The notes: generated by a model not told the origin, from the sequence alone. A stretch of DNA of 64,000 nucleotides from Tsukamurella asaccharolytica (GCF_007858435.1 NZ_VIGW01000010.1:1-64000), one strand, 5' to 3'; shown: positions 30,162-40,040, numbered from the stretch's first letter. A program made the numbers and translations.

Positions 30162-32468
30162 GTGGGCAGGTTCAGCAACAAGGTGTGGAAGGTGCTCGGC
30201 GCGCAGAGCACACGGAACCAGTCCCGGTCCGTCGCGCTGATCGAGCAGTCCGCCGTCTTCGACGAGTGGGCGCAGGGGCTCTCCGACGACGAGTTCCCCG
30301 ACGCCGCGCTGGCGCTGGACGTCTACGCCGCGAAGTCGGAGGATCGCGCGAAGTTCATCGCGATCGCCCGGGAGGGCGCCGACCGCGCCCTCGGTCTGCG
30401 CCCCTTCGACGTGCAGCTGCAGGGCGCCGACCGGCTGCTCGAGGGCGACGTGGTCGAGATGGCCACCGGCGAGGGTAAAACCCTCGCCGGCGCCATCGCT
30501 GCGGCGGGCATGGCGCTCGCCGGCCGCAGCGTGCACGTGATCTCGCCGAACGACTACCTCGCCCGGCGCGACGCGGAGTGGATGAGGCCCTTCTTCGAGC
30601 TGCTCGACGTGACCGTCGGGTACGTCGCGGAGTCCTCGACCCGCGAGGAGCGGCGCGCGGCCTACGCCAAGGACGTCGTCTACGGCTCGGTCAATGAGAT
30701 CGGCTTCGACGTGCTCCGCGACCAGCTCGCCACGCGCGCGGAGGACCTGCTCTCGCCCAAGCCCGACGTGGCGATCGTCGACGAGGCCGACTCGGTCCTG
30801 GTCGACGAGGCCCTCATCCCGCTGGTGCTGGCCGGCTCCGTCAGGGGCGACGTGCCGCAGGCCGCGATCATGGAGGTCGTGGCCCGGCTGCGCGAGGGCA
30901 AGCACTACGAGATCGATGCGGACGGAAAGTCCGCCTTCCTCACCGACGACGGCGCGAAGCTCCTCGAGGAGGAGCTCGGCGGCATCGACCTGTACTCGGA
31001 CGCGCACGTCGCGTCGACTCTGCCGCAGGTCAACATCGCCCTGCACGCCTACGCCCTCGTCGAGCGCGACGTGCACTACATCGTGCGTGACGGCCAGGTG
31101 AAGCTCATCAACTCCTCGCGCGGACGCGTCGCGGAACTGCAGCGCTGGCCCGACGGACTGCAGGCGGCGGTCGAGGCCAAGGAGGGCCTGTCGCAGACCG
31201 ACTCCGGCGAGGTGATCGACACCATCACGGTGCAGGCGCTGCTCCAGCGCTACGCGCTGGTGTGCGGCATGACGGGCACCGCCATCGCGGCCGGCGAGCA
31301 GCTGCGCCAGTTCTACGACCTGGGCGTCTCGCAGATCCCGCCGAACACGCCGAACGTTCGCGTCGATCAGCCCATGCGCGTCTACGACAACAAGGGCAAC
31401 AAGGTCGCGGGGATCGTCGACTACGTGCGCGAGGTGCACGAGACGGGCCAGCCCGTGCTCATCGGCACCCACGACGTGGCGGAGTCCGAGGAGCTCGCGC
31501 ACATGCTCAAGATCTCGGGCGTGATCGCGACGGTGCTCAACGCCAAGAACGACGCCGACGAGGCCCGGATCATCGCCGACGCCGGCACCAAGGGCGCGGT
31601 CACCGTCTCCACTCAGATGGCGGGCCGCGGCACTGACATCAAGCTCGGTGGCCACGACGCCGGCGACGCGAGTCCCGAACACGACGAGGTGGCCGCGCTC
31701 GGCGGCCTCGCCGTGGTGGGCACCGGCCTCCACGACACCGAGCGCCTCGACCAACAGCTGCGCGGCCGCGCCGGCCGCCAGGGAGACCCGGGCACGTCGG
31801 TCATCTTCGCGTCGGTCGAGGACCCGATCGTGGAGCGTCATCTGCCCCTGAAGCGACCCCCGGGCGGCGCGGACCCCGAGACCGGAGAGTTCCCCCGGGG
31901 CAAGGCGGCCGACATGCTCGACGCGGCGCAGCGCGTCGCGGAGGGCGGCATGCTCGAAACCCACGCCAACACGTGGCGCTACAACCAGCTGGTCAACCAG
32001 CAGCGCGACCTGGTGATGGCGCGGCGGCACACGCTGCTGACCACCCAGCGGCCGCTGGACGACTTCGCGGAGCTGGAGCCCGAGCGGCTCGCGCAGCTCC
32101 GCGAGGCGGGGATCGACGACGACGTCCTGGAGCAGGCGGCCCGCGAGGCCTTCCTGTACCACCTCGACCGTGGCTGGGCGGAGCACCTGGCGTTCGTCTC
32201 CGAGGTGCAGACCACGATCCACCTGCGTGCGCTGGGCAGGCAGTCGCCGCTCGACGAGTTCCACCGCCTGGTCATCGAGGAGTTTCGCAAGCTGCCGGAG
32301 GAGGCCGTGAGCCGCGCCCGGGAGACCCTGCGCGAGGCGGAGATCACCGCCGACGGCATCGACCTCGACGACGCGGGCCTCGGCCGCAACACGCTGACCT
32401 GGACGTACATGGTCCACGACAACCCGTTCGCCACGAAGGGGATGGCGAACATGTTCGGAATGATCTGA
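30162..32468 (+). CDS. secA2: Accessory preprotein translocase ATPase SecA2
   Basis: A 768-residue SecA-family ATPase that drives export of a subset of proteins in mycobacteria and relatives. Walker A is ATGEGKT at 101-107 and Walker B the [11 protein letters not shown] segment near 204-217; the second ATPase domain has [10 protein letters not shown]. It is shorter than SecA1 and lacks the C-terminal linker and zinc motif, as expected for SecA2. The GTG start follows a GGAGG site. The next gene, pgsA2, begins 7 bp downstream, the same pair as Rv1821-Rv1822. Confidence 0.95.
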   Translation: MGRFSNKVWKVLGAQSTRNQSRSVALIEQSAVFDEWAQGLSDDEFPDAALALDVYAAKSEDRAKFIAIAREGADRALGLRPFDVQLQGADRLLEGDVVEMATGEGKTLAGAIAAAGMALAGRSVHVISPNDYLARRDAEWMRPFFELLDVTVGYVAESSTREERRAAYAKDVVYGSVNEIGFDVLRDQLATRAEDLLSPKPDVAIVDEADSVLVDEALIPLVLAGSVRGDVPQAAIMEVVARLREGKHYEIDADGKSAFLTDDGAKLLEEELGGIDLYSDAHVASTLPQVNIALHAYALVERDVHYIVRDGQVKLINSSRGRVAELQRWPDGLQAAVEAKEGLSQTDSGEVIDTITVQALLQRYALVCGMTGTAIAAGEQLRQFYDLGVSQIPPNTPNVRVDQPMRVYDNKGNKVAGIVDYVREVHETGQPVLIGTHDVAESEELAHMLKISGVIATVLNAKNDADEARIIADAGTKGAVTVSTQMAGRGTDIKLGGHDAGDASPEHDEVAALGGLAVVGTGLHDTERLDQQLRGRAGRQGDPGTSVIFASVEDPIVERHLPLKRPPGGADPETGEFPRGKAADMLDAAQRVAEGGMLETHANTWRYNQLVNQQRDLVMARRHTLLTTQRPLDDFAELEPERLAQLREAGIDDDVLEQAAREAFLYHLDRGWAEHLAFVSEVQTTIHLRALGRQSPLDEFHRLVIEEFRKLPEEAVSRARETLREAEITADGIDLDDAGLGRNTLTWTYMVHDNPFATKGMANMFGMI

Positions 32469-32475
32469 GCCGGAC

Positions 32476-33084
32476 GTGAACGATCCGGGGCGGGAGGCAC
32501 CGTCGGTGCCGGGCACGCAGCCGAGTGCGCTCAATGTGCCCAACGCCTTGAGCCTGCTCCGCCTGCTCGGGGTGCCGGTGTTCCTGTGGCTTCTGCTGGT
32601 GGAGCACAGCGACGGGTGGGCGCTGGTGGTGCTCGTGGTGTCGGGCATCACCGATTGGCTCGACGGCAAGCTGGCCAGGCTGCTGAACCAGCAGACCCGG
32701 CTGGGGGAGCTCCTCGACCCGGCGGCCGATCGGCTCTACATGATCGCCATCCCCATCGCCTTCGGCGTGCGGGGGATCCTGCCGTGGTGGGTGATCGGGC
32801 TGCTGCTCGGGCGCGAGGTGGTGCTCGCCGCGACGGTGCCCTTCCTCCGCAGCCGCGGCATCACGGCGCTGCCGACTCTGTACCTCGGCAAAGCCGCGAC
32901 GTTCGCCCTCATGTACGCGCTGCCGATGCTGCTGGCCGGCACCTTCGACAACGGGCTGGGCGCCGTGATGCACCCGCTGGGCTGGGCGATCCTCATCTGG
33001 GGACTGGCCATGTACTGGTGGACCGTGGTCCTGTACTGGTGGCAGACGGTGCTGGTGGTGCGTGACCTGCCCAGGGTGCGGTAA
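32476..33084 (+). CDS. pgsA2: CDP-alcohol phosphatidyltransferase (PgsA2-like)
   Basis: A 202-residue membrane enzyme with about five or six helices. The CDP-alcohol phosphotransferase motif is complete: D60, D63-G64, A67-R68, G78, D81 and D85. M. tuberculosis Rv1822 in this position is named PgsA2. The product (phosphatidylglycerol phosphate or cardiolipin) is not certain from sequence. The GTG start lies 7 bp after secA2, so they share a message. The C-terminus ends in a Trp-rich helix. Confidence 0.9.
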   Translation: MNDPGREAPSVPGTQPSALNVPNALSLLRLLGVPVFLWLLLVEHSDGWALVVLVVSGITDWLDGKLARLLNQQTRLGELLDPAADRLYMIAIPIAFGVRGILPWWVIGLLLGREVVLAATVPFLRSRGITALPTLYLGKAATFALMYALPMLLAGTFDNGLGAVMHPLGWAILIWGLAMYWWTVVLYWWQTVLVVRDLPRVR

Positions 33085-33096
33085 TCGGGGGGTGTG

Positions 33097-33126
33097 TTGC
33101 TCAATCATCGTGCCGCCCACTAAGTT
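33097..33126 (+). promoter_or_regulatory. Putative promoter upstream of gcvH
   Basis: TTGCTC (33097-33102) and TAAGTT (33121-33126) are separated by 18 bp, a plausible -35/-10 pair. They lie between pgsA2 and gcvH, about 48 bp before the TTG start. This suggests gcvH and perhaps garA are transcribed independently of secA2-pgsA2. Confidence 0.5.
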
Positions 33127-33174
33127 GTAATCCGCTGCGCGGCCCCGCTCAGCCCTCGCGAAAGGACGTCCACG

Positions 33175-33579
33175 TTGAGCGCCAGCTTCCCCGGAGAACT
33201 GTTGTACACGCCCGATCACGAGTGGCTGCTGAAGAAGAGCGAGACCGTGGTGCGGATCGGGATCACCGATTTCGCCCAGGATCAGCTGGGTGACGTGGTC
33301 TTCGTGCAGCTGCCCGAGGACGACGCCGAGGTCGCCTCCGGCGACTCGTTCGCCGAGGTGGAGTCCACCAAGAGCGTCTCCGACATCTACGCGCCGCTGT
33401 CCGGCACCGTCGTGGCGATCAACGGTGAGCTCGACTCGAGCCCCGACCTGATCAACTCGGACCCGTACGGCGAGGGCTGGATCGTCGAGATCGAGGCGGC
33501 GTCCCCCGAGGACCTCGAGGCCGCCCTGGGGGAGCTTCTCGACGCCGACGCGTACAAGGCGCTGACCGCCGAGGCGTGA
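33175..33579 (+). CDS. gcvH: Glycine cleavage system H protein
   Basis: A 134-residue lipoyl carrier that shuttles the aminomethyl group between P, T and L proteins. The lipoylated lysine is K66 in VESTKSVSD, after the YTPDHEWL start. The TTG start is preceded by AAAGGA. In this genome gcvP lies about 11 kb downstream behind a glycine riboswitch, and no gcvT is in the window. A small hairpin (33572-33585, stem AGGCG/CGCCT) spans the stop codon and is followed by TTTCCTT, so it may terminate weakly. Confidence 0.95.
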   Translation: MSASFPGELLYTPDHEWLLKKSETVVRIGITDFAQDQLGDVVFVQLPEDDAEVASGDSFAEVESTKSVSDIYAPLSGTVVAINGELDSSPDLINSDPYGEGWIVEIEAASPEDLEAALGELLDADAYKALTAEA

Positions 33580-33716
33580 ACGCCTTTCCTTAGAACGGCT
33601 TTAGAGCCCCCGAATCCGGCCGCCTCCGAGGCGCCGGGCGCGGTACCGTGGACCTGTACGTCCATCAGGTGTCGTGACCTACAGAACTATGCAGTAAGCA
33701 CTGACGAAGGAGCGAT

Positions 33717-34157
33717 GTGAGCGAGAACGACAAGGGCAACGAATCGGCCCCCGTTGAGACCACTTCGGTGTTCCGCGCCGACATCATCCGCGAGATGGAC
33801 GCCTCCGGCGGCCCCGAGAACGATGCGCCCGTCCAGGGCCTCGACAACCTCCCGGCCGGCGCCGCCCTGCTCGTGGTGAAGCGCGGCCCGAATGCGGGTT
33901 CCCGCTTCCTGCTGGACCAGGAGACCACCTCCGCCGGTCGCCATCCGGACAGCGACATCTTCCTCGACGACGTGACCGTCTCGCGTCGGCACGCGGAGTT
34001 CCGCTCGGTCGAGGGCGGCTTCACGGTCGTCGACGTGGGCAGCCTGAACGGCACGTACGTCAACCGCGAGCCGGTCGACGCGTCGCCGCTCGCCCACGGC
34101 GATGAGGTCCAGATCGGCAAGTTCCGCCTGGTCTTCTTCGTCCCGGCGGCCGGCTGA
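33717..34157 (+). CDS. garA: FHA-domain regulator GarA/OdhI
   Basis: A 146-residue phosphoprotein switch. The N-terminal ETTSVFR motif has T15 and T16, the sites phosphorylated by PknG or PknB in relatives. The FHA domain shows SAGRHPDSDI, SRRHAEF and SLNGTYVN. Unphosphorylated GarA/OdhI inhibits 2-oxoglutarate dehydrogenase and adjusts glutamate metabolism. The GTG start has a GAAGGAG site six bases away. It follows gcvH and precedes a MerR regulator by 5 bp, as in Rv1826-Rv1828. Confidence 0.96.
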   Translation: MSENDKGNESAPVETTSVFRADIIREMDASGGPENDAPVQGLDNLPAGAALLVVKRGPNAGSRFLLDQETTSAGRHPDSDIFLDDVTVSRRHAEFRSVEGGFTVVDVGSLNGTYVNREPVDASPLAHGDEVQIGKFRLVFFVPAAG

Positions 34158-34162
34158 CCCCA

Positions 34163-34897
34163 GTGACGGCCCCACGCCAGGAATCGGCGGCCCCGAGCGC
34201 GATGTCGATCGGGGCCGTCCTCGAACGACTTCGTGACGAGTTCCCGGACGTGACCATCTCCAAGATCCGATTCCTCGAGTCGGAGGGGCTGGTCACGCCT
34301 GATCGGTCCCCGTCGGGGTACCGGCGGTTCTCGCCGAAGGACTGCGAGCGGCTCAAGTACGTGCTCACCGCGCAGCGCGACTACTACCTGCCACTGAAGA
34401 TCATCAAGGAGCAGCTCGACGCGCACGACCGGGGCGAGGCCGTCGAGGGCCCCGCTCCGCGTGCGCCCCGCGCGCTCGCGGCGGTGTCGTCGAAGACGGC
34501 GCCCGCCACCGACTTCTCGGCGCGCCGACAGACTCGGATCAGCCGCGCCGACCTCCTCGCCCGGTCCGGGGCCGACGAGGCCTTCCTGCGGGAGCTGGAG
34601 CGCTCGGCGCTGCTCACCTCCGGCAAGGCGGGCTTCTTCGACGAGGACGCGGTCGCGCTGGTGCAGGCCGCCAAGGCGCTCGCCGAGTACGGCCTGGAGG
34701 CGCGGCACCTGCGCGCCTTCAAGACCTCGGCCGACCGTGAGGCCGGCCTCATCGCGCAGATCGCCAATCCCGTCGCCCGCGGCGGTGACGCGGGCGCCGC
34801 CGAGCGCGCGGCCGAACTGGTGCGCGAACTGGCCGCGCTCTCGGTGACCTTCCACACCCAGTTGGTGAAGGCCGCCGTCAAGGATGCGGTGCGCTGA
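34163..34897 (+). CDS. MerR-family regulator, Rv1828-like
   Basis: A 244-residue MerR-type transcription factor. The helix-turn-helix with SIGAVLERLRDEFPDVTISKIRFLE (quoted in part) and GYRRFSPKDCERLKYVL lies at about 14-70. The C-terminal half has a second winged-helix-like domain, as described for Rv1828, rather than a metal-binding loop. Its effector and targets are not known here. The GTG start is 5 bp after garA, so the two are co-transcribed. A second MerR gene lies 0.8 kb downstream. Confidence 0.9.
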   Translation: MTAPRQESAAPSAMSIGAVLERLRDEFPDVTISKIRFLESEGLVTPDRSPSGYRRFSPKDCERLKYVLTAQRDYYLPLKIIKEQLDAHDRGEAVEGPAPRAPRALAAVSSKTAPATDFSARRQTRISRADLLARSGADEAFLRELERSALLTSGKAGFFDEDAVALVQAAKALAEYGLEARHLRAFKTSADREAGLIAQIANPVARGGDAGAAERAAELVRELAALSVTFHTQLVKAAVKDAVR

Positions 34898-34985
34898 CGC
34901 CGACCCTGGACTCGATCGGCGGCGCTCCCCGGTAACCGGGGGCGTCCGCGCTCGATCCCGGGTGTCGCGCCGGTAAGCTGGAAAC

Positions 34986-35504
34986 ATGATCGAGATGACC
35001 GTCGCGGGCATCCGGATGGATCCGCCGCAGAACGATCCCGTGCTGCTCCTGCGGGAGGTTTCGGGCCCCCGGTACCTGCCCATCTGGATCGGCCAGGGCG
35101 AGGCCACCGCCATCGCGATCAAGCTGCAGGGCGTCGAGCCGCGCCGCCCTCTCACGCACGACCTCATCGTGGACCTCCTGGAGGCCCTGGGGCGCTCCGT
35201 CACCGAGGTGCGCATCACCGGGCTCCAGGAGGGCACGTACTTCGCGGATCTCGTGCTCGACGGTGACCAGACCGTCTCGGCCCGGCCCTCGGACTCCGTC
35301 GCCATGGCGGTGCGGCTCGCGGTGCCGATCTTCGCGGAGGAGGAGGTGCTCGCCGAGGCGGGCCTTCTGCTCCCGGACGAGGAGATCGATTCGGAGGCAT
35401 CCGAATCCACCGAGGAGCCACCGGCCGACGAGGAGGTCGAGGCGTTCAAGGAGTTCCTCGATTCCATCTCGGCGGACGATTTCAAGGCGCCCGGCGACTC
35501 CTGA
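34986..35504 (+). CDS. DUF151 bifunctional nuclease family protein (Rv1829-like)
   Basis: A 172-residue protein of the DUF151 family, some plant and thermophile members of which show DNase and RNase activity. It has RMDPPQNDPVLLLRE, the LPIWIGQGEATAIA motif and DLIVDLLEALG. The last 40 residues are an acidic, Ser/Glu-rich tail. A TAAGCT -10 at 34974-34979 lies 6 bp before the ATG, suggesting a leaderless transcript. It is placed between two MerR regulators as in mycobacteria. Confidence 0.9.
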   Translation: MIEMTVAGIRMDPPQNDPVLLLREVSGPRYLPIWIGQGEATAIAIKLQGVEPRRPLTHDLIVDLLEALGRSVTEVRITGLQEGTYFADLVLDGDQTVSARPSDSVAMAVRLAVPIFAEEEVLAEAGLLLPDEEIDSEASESTEEPPADEEVEAFKEFLDSISADDFKAPGDS

Positions 35505-35551
35505 ACCCGGCGCAGCTCCGGCACCGGCCCGAGGTCACGATTCGATCTCGA

Positions 35552-35570
35552 CCTCAACTTCAACTTGAGG
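35552..35570. promoter_or_regulatory. Palindromic operator candidate upstream of the second MerR gene
   Basis: CCTCAA and TTGAGG are separated by 7 bp (CCTCAA-CTTCAAC-TTGAGG). It lies in the 214-bp gap between the DUF151 gene and the MerR gene. MerR regulators often bind such palindromes and control themselves. The repeat is seen; which protein binds is unknown. Confidence 0.4.
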
Positions 35571-35718
35571 GTACCGGAGTGTCGCGTTGATTCGGCGCCG
35601 TCGGCCCCCTAGCGTTCACGTCGAACAGGGCGGAATGGCACCGGGGGAATTACACCGACGGATTCCACCCGGCAGGCGTACTCTGAGAGTGCGCACGGAC
35701 CTCATGAGGGAGACGGCA

Positions 35719-36333
35719 GTGACCGATCAGGACGGCACCGGGCAGAACGCGCCGCAGGCGGATTCCGCAGTGGGCACGCAGGGCTCGCTGGACGACATCG
35801 CTCCGGGCCTGTTCCCGAACGACACCATCCCGGATGAGCTGCTCGGCTACCGCGGTCCCAGCGCGTGCCAGATCGCCGGCATCACCTACCGGCAGCTCGA
35901 CTACTGGGCCCGCACCTCCCTCGTCGTGCCGTCCATCCGCAGCGCGGGCGGCTCCGGTACCCAGCGCCTGTACTCCTTCAAGGACGTCCTGGTCCTCAAG
36001 ATCGTGAAGCGGCTGCTCGACACCGGCATCTCGCTGCAGAACATCCGCGTCGCCGTCGATCACCTCCGCCAGCGCGGCGTCGAGGACCTGGCCCGGATCA
36101 CCCTCTTCTCCGACGGCACGACCGTCTACGAGTGCACCAGCGCCGAGGAGGTCGTCGATCTCCTGCAGCACGGCCAGGGCGTCTTCGGTATCGCCGTCTC
36201 GGGCGCGATGCGCGAACTGACCGGCACCATCGCGGACTTCCCCGGGGAGCGCGCCGACGGAGTCACCGCCGAGGCGGCGCCCGAGGACGAGCTGGCCTCG
36301 CGTCGTCGCAACCGCGCCCGCGCCACCGGGTAG
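35719..36333 (+). CDS. MerR-family regulator, Rv1830/ResR-like
   Basis: A 204-residue MerR-type protein. The DNA-binding region has GPSACQIAGITYRQLDYWARTSLV, read in two parts, with GTQRLYSFKDVLVLKIVKRLLDTGIS after it. M. tuberculosis Rv1830 is reported to influence growth and drug survival (named ResR or McdR). The start was placed at GTG 35719 because AGGGAG lies six bases upstream; an in-frame ATG at 35704 is possible. The stop is only 26 bp from the convergent ABC ATPase gene. The conserved order breaks here and resumes at gcvP. Confidence 0.88.
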   Translation: MTDQDGTGQNAPQADSAVGTQGSLDDIAPGLFPNDTIPDELLGYRGPSACQIAGITYRQLDYWARTSLVVPSIRSAGGSGTQRLYSFKDVLVLKIVKRLLDTGISLQNIRVAVDHLRQRGVEDLARITLFSDGTTVYECTSAEEVVDLLQHGQGVFGIAVSGAMRELTGTIADFPGERADGVTAEAAPEDELASRRRNRARATG

Positions 36334-36359
36334 GCCGCGCCGGCGCCGGCCGGAGTGCG

Positions 36360-38090
36360 TCAGCCCGCCACCGAGGTCCGCGACGATCGTGCGCGCTGCA
36401 CCACCGGATCGGGATAGGGCACCGCATCGACCAACCGCCGCGTGTACTCCGACGCGGGGTTGGTGAGCACGGCGTCCGTCTCGCCCGATTCCTCGAGCCG
36501 GCCGCCCCGCAGTACCGCCACGCGGTCGGACACCTGGCGCACGACTGCCAGGTCATGGCTGATGAACAGTGCCGCGAATCCCAGGTCCGCCTGCAGGTCC
36601 ACGAACAGCTCCAGCACCCTCGCCTGCACCGACACGTCCAAGGCGCTCGTCGGCTCGTCGGCGATCAACAGTTGGGGGCGCGCGGCGAGCGCACGGGCGA
36701 GTGCCACTCGCTGCCGCTGGCCGCCGGAGAGCTCATGCGGCAATCGGTGCGCGAAGGAGGTAGGGAGTTGAACGGCGTCGAGGAGTTCTGCGACCCGGGC
36801 CGCGCGTTCTGCGCGGTCGCCGACGCGGTGGATGTCCAGCGGCTCCCGCACGGATTCTCCGACGGTGAACCGCGGGTTCAGGGAGGCCGCGGGATCCTGC
36901 GGGACGAAGGCGAGGAGCCGCCGCGTCGCGCGCAGCTCGGTGCGCGAGAGCGACGAGATGTCGCGGCCCGCCACGGTGATCGTGCCGGACGTCAGTGGGA
37001 CCAAGGCCCCGACGGCGCGGCCGAGTGTGGTCTTTCCGGAGCCCGATTCACCCACCACGCCGACGATCTCGCCGCGTCCCACCGTCAGCGAGACGTCCGA
37101 GAGCGCGCGATGTCCCGCGGCACCGAATCGCCCCGGGAAGTGGACCGAGACGCGGTCGACCACGAGGGCCGGCGCCTCCGCGGCGCTGGAATCCGCCTGC
37201 GACGGTGCCTCCTCCGTCGCGGAAGCCGACGGGGTAGGCACCGGAACACCGTCGAGTGGCAGTCGTGGCACGGATTCGAGGAGCTGCCGCGTGTACGGGT
37301 GTTCGGGGCGGGCGAACACAGTGTGGACGTCGCCCCGTTCGACGACCTCGCCGAGCTGGACGACCACCACGTCGTCGGCGATGTCGGCCACCACGCCGAG
37401 GTTGTGGGTGATGAGCAGAATGCCGGCGCCGGTTCGGTCGCGCAGTCGCACCAGCAGGTCGAGGATCTCGGCCTGGACGGACACGTCGAGGGCGGTCGTG
37501 GGCTCGTCCGCGAGCAGCAGGGCGGGCTCGTTCGCGAGCGCCAACGCGATGACCACTCGCTGCTTCTGGCCGCCGGAGAGTTGGTGCGGGAAGTAGTCGA
37601 CCCGCTTCTCCGGATCCGGGATCTCCACGAGTGCGAGCAGCTCGACCGCCCTGTCCCGTGCCTGCGCGCGGGACAGGCGTCCGTGCGCCCGTAGCGCCTC
37701 GCGCACCTGCCAGCCGATGGTCCGGACCGGGTTGAGCGCGGTCTGCGGTTCCTGGAAGACCATCGCGACCGCGCGGCCGCGGAGGGTCGTGAGCTCACGC
37801 TCGCTCCGTCCGATGACCTCGCTGCCATCGACGCGGACGGAGCCGCGCACCGTCGCTCCGCGCGGCAGGAGGCCGATCGCCGCCAGCGCGGTCATGGTCT
37901 TGCCGGATCCCGACTCGCCCACGAGCGCGAGGATCCGGCCCCGTTCGACGGTCAGACTGATTCCGGCGACCGCGGGTCGCGGGTAGTCGAACGAGATGTG
38001 CAGATCGGTCACCTCGAGCGCCGGTGGCGGCGATTCCCGGCCGTCGGCGGCTGCCGAAGCGGGCGGGCCGTGGCGTTCGGTGTCGGTCAT
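36360..38090 (-). CDS. Fused double ATPase of a peptide/nickel-type ABC importer
   Basis: A 576-residue protein with two ABC ATPase domains, equal to a DppD-DppF fusion. The first has GESGSGKT at 58-65 and LSGGQKQRV; the second has another GESGSGKTT and LSGGQRQRV. Both carry the oligopeptide-type C-terminal segment (PEHPYTRQLL and a similar ASEYTRRL). A 25-residue Ser/Ala/Pro linker joins them. It powers import by the two permeases encoded upstream. The ATG has a GGAGG site and overlaps the permease stop. It is the last gene of the leftward operon. Confidence 0.93.
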   Translation of the reverse strand: MTDTERHGPPASAAADGRESPPPALEVTDLHISFDYPRPAVAGISLTVERGRILALVGESGSGKTMTALAAIGLLPRGATVRGSVRVDGSEVIGRSERELTTLRGRAVAMVFQEPQTALNPVRTIGWQVREALRAHGRLSRAQARDRAVELLALVEIPDPEKRVDYFPHQLSGGQKQRVVIALALANEPALLLADEPTTALDVSVQAEILDLLVRLRDRTGAGILLITHNLGVVADIADDVVVVQLGEVVERGDVHTVFARPEHPYTRQLLESVPRLPLDGVPVPTPSASATEEAPSQADSSAAEAPALVVDRVSVHFPGRFGAAGHRALSDVSLTVGRGEIVGVVGESGSGKTTLGRAVGALVPLTSGTITVAGRDISSLSRTELRATRRLLAFVPQDPAASLNPRFTVGESVREPLDIHRVGDRAERAARVAELLDAVQLPTSFAHRLPHELSGGQRQRVALARALAARPQLLIADEPTSALDVSVQARVLELFVDLQADLGFAALFISHDLAVVRQVSDRVAVLRGGRLEESGETDAVLTNPASEYTRRLVDAVPYPDPVVQRARSSRTSVAG

Positions 38091-39058
38091 GCATTCCTCC
38101 GAGCTCGGGAGAAGGACTGGGCGATCAGGGCGAACCCGAGGACGAGCGCCGTGATCGCCAGCAACGGTGCGATGGAGATCCACGGGTTCGACTCGAGGTA
38201 GCCGTTCCCGGCGGCGAGAATGGAACCGAGCGAGGGGGCCGGGGCGGGGATGCCGATGCCGAGGAAGCTCAGCCCGGACTCGATGAAGACGGCGAGCGAG
38301 AGCGACAGCGCCACCTGGACGATGAGCGCGTCGATCGAGTTGGGCAGCACATGGCGGCCGAGGATCCGGGTGGTGCTCGCGCCGCTGACCGTCGCGGCCT
38401 CGACGTACGGGAGCTCGCGGACGGACAGCACGGCGGTGCGCACGAGCCTGCCGAAGATCGGGATCTCGGCGACGGTGATGATGATCGCGATGGTGACCGC
38501 GCCGGGGGAGAGGATCGCCGTGAGCGCGATCCCGAGAATCAGGGCGGGGAAGGCGAGGATCACGTCGAAGGCCCGCTGCGCGATCACGTCGGTGACGGGG
38601 TGGGACACCGCGACGAGACCGACCAGCGCACCCAGAACCGCCCCGATGGGCACCGCGGTGAACGCGATCAACAGGTCGATCCGGATTCCGTGAAGCACGC
38701 GGGTCAGTACGTCGCGGTTGACGTCGTCGGTCCCGAACGGGTGACTCGCGCTCGGGCCGAGCAGGTAGGCGCCGTCGATCTGCTGCGTCGGTCCGTACGC
38801 GGTGAGGAGCGGGCCGAGCAGGCCCGCTACCAGCACGATGCCGACGAGCACCGTTCCGATCAGGCCGGGACCCGTGACCAGGGCGCGCCACAGCGGTGGC
38901 CGCGCCGTCCGCCGATCCCGGTCACCCGGTTCTTCGGGGACGAGGCCGGGCGTGATGGTGGGCTCGCCGGCGGGTGCAGCGACGTCGACACTGGTCATGG
39001 GGTTCTCCTCGCCCGGCGGTGATGCGACCGGTAGGTTCCGTGCGGATTCGGCGGTCAC
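38087..39058 (-). CDS. ABC importer permease, DppC-like
   Basis: A 323-residue inner-membrane permease with about six helices, preceded by a 50-residue cytosolic region. The BPD transport segment has VEAATVSGASTTRILGRHVLPN, read in parts, where the EAA loop meets the ATPase. It pairs with the DppB-like permease. The GTG at 39058 overlaps the preceding stop; an ATG at 38998 has a better AGGAG site and would remove 20 residues. Peptides, nickel or other small solutes are family substrates; the adjacent sulfatase suggests a sulfate ester, which is inference. Confidence 0.9.
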   Translation of the reverse strand: MTAESARNLPVASPPGEENPMTSVDVAAPAGEPTITPGLVPEEPGDRDRRTARPPLWRALVTGPGLIGTVLVGIVLVAGLLGPLLTAYGPTQQIDGAYLLGPSASHPFGTDDVNRDVLTRVLHGIRIDLLIAFTAVPIGAVLGALVGLVAVSHPVTDVIAQRAFDVILAFPALILGIALTAILSPGAVTIAIIITVAEIPIFGRLVRTAVLSVRELPYVEAATVSGASTTRILGRHVLPNSIDALIVQVALSLSLAVFIESGLSFLGIGIPAPAPSLGSILAAGNGYLESNPWISIAPLLAITALVLGFALIAQSFSRARRNA

Positions 39059-40014
39059 GACCGTGCTCCCAGGCGGATGCGGGGATCGAGCCAGGCGTGG
39101 GCCACGTCGGCGAGCAGTTGAACGACGATGAACACCGTGACCGAGAGGAGCAGCAGCACCTGCACCAGGGGGTAGTCACGGCTGAAGATCCCCTGCTCGG
39201 TGAGCATGCCGAGCCCGGGGTACCCGAAGACGGTCTCGACGAGGATCGCGCCGCCGAGGAGTCCTCCGACGAGCAGGCCGAAGGCGGTGACCGTGGCGGG
39301 TAGCGCATTCCGTAGCGCGTGCCGGAGCACGATCCGGCGCTGGGAGACGCCGAGCGAGCGCGCGGTCACCGCGTAGGGCTTGCCCAGTTCGGTGTGCAGG
39401 GACTCCGTCAGGAACCGGGCGAGCATCGCGCCCGTGGGCAGCCCCAGCGTGATCGCCGGAAGGATCAGGTACTGGACCGCGATGGTGGGTTCGGTCAGGT
39501 AGCCGTCCGGCGGGGCGCCACCCGCGGGCAACCAGCGCAGCCGCACCCCCGCCAGCAACACCAGCAGCGTGCCGAGGACGAAGGTGGGGATCGCGATCGC
39601 CGCGGCGTTCACCCCGGTGACGACCGCGGAGAGCCAGCGATTGTCGAAGACGGTGACCGCCAGCGCGAGCCCGACGGCGAGAACGACCGCGACCAGCAGG
39701 GCCGCGCCGGTCAGCACGAGGGTGTTCACCAGGCCGAAGCTGATGAGCGCGCTGATCTCGCCGCCGACCTGGTAGCTGCGCCCGAAATCCAGGCGGAGTA
39801 TCGACGAGATCCAGGTGAGGTACTGCGCGAAGAAGCTGCGGTCGAGGCCGAGTTCGTGGCGCAGTGCCTGCACGTCGCTCGGCGAGGCGTCGGGGCCGAG
39901 CAGCGCCGCCTCCGGTCCGCCCGGAATGAAGCGCAGGATGCCGAAGATGAGGACGGACGCGAGCAACAGCACCAGCAGGGCCGTCGGAACGCGGCGGAGG
40001 AGATACGCGGTCAT
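39055..40014 (-). CDS. ABC importer permease, DppB-like
   Basis: A 319-residue permease with the typical DppB start (LLRRVPTALLVLLLASVLIF), a DFGRSY segment, and the EAA-like loop YAVTARSLGVSQRRIVLRHA. Six helices are visible, and a conserved ETVFGYPGLG precedes the last ones. It forms the channel with the DppC-like permease. The ATG start is 27 bp after the binding-protein stop. The genes follow the usual order of binding protein, two permeases, ATPase. Confidence 0.92.
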   Translation of the reverse strand: MTAYLLRRVPTALLVLLLASVLIFGILRFIPGGPEAALLGPDASPSDVQALRHELGLDRSFFAQYLTWISSILRLDFGRSYQVGGEISALISFGLVNTLVLTGAALLVAVVLAVGLALAVTVFDNRWLSAVVTGVNAAAIAIPTFVLGTLLVLLAGVRLRWLPAGGAPPDGYLTEPTIAVQYLILPAITLGLPTGAMLARFLTESLHTELGKPYAVTARSLGVSQRRIVLRHALRNALPATVTAFGLLVGGLLGGAILVETVFGYPGLGMLTEQGIFSRDYPLVQVLLLLSVTVFIVVQLLADVAHAWLDPRIRLGARS

Positions 40015-40040
40015 GGGATTCTCCAATATCGGGCGGCCGG

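Noticed and set aside
29994-32669. Long antisense frame opposite secA2
   Set aside because: It mirrors the secA2 codons and has no recognisable domain or start signal.
33572-33592. Strong terminator after gcvH
   Set aside because: The stem is only 5 bp and spans the stop codon; it is mentioned in the gene entry but not called as a terminator.
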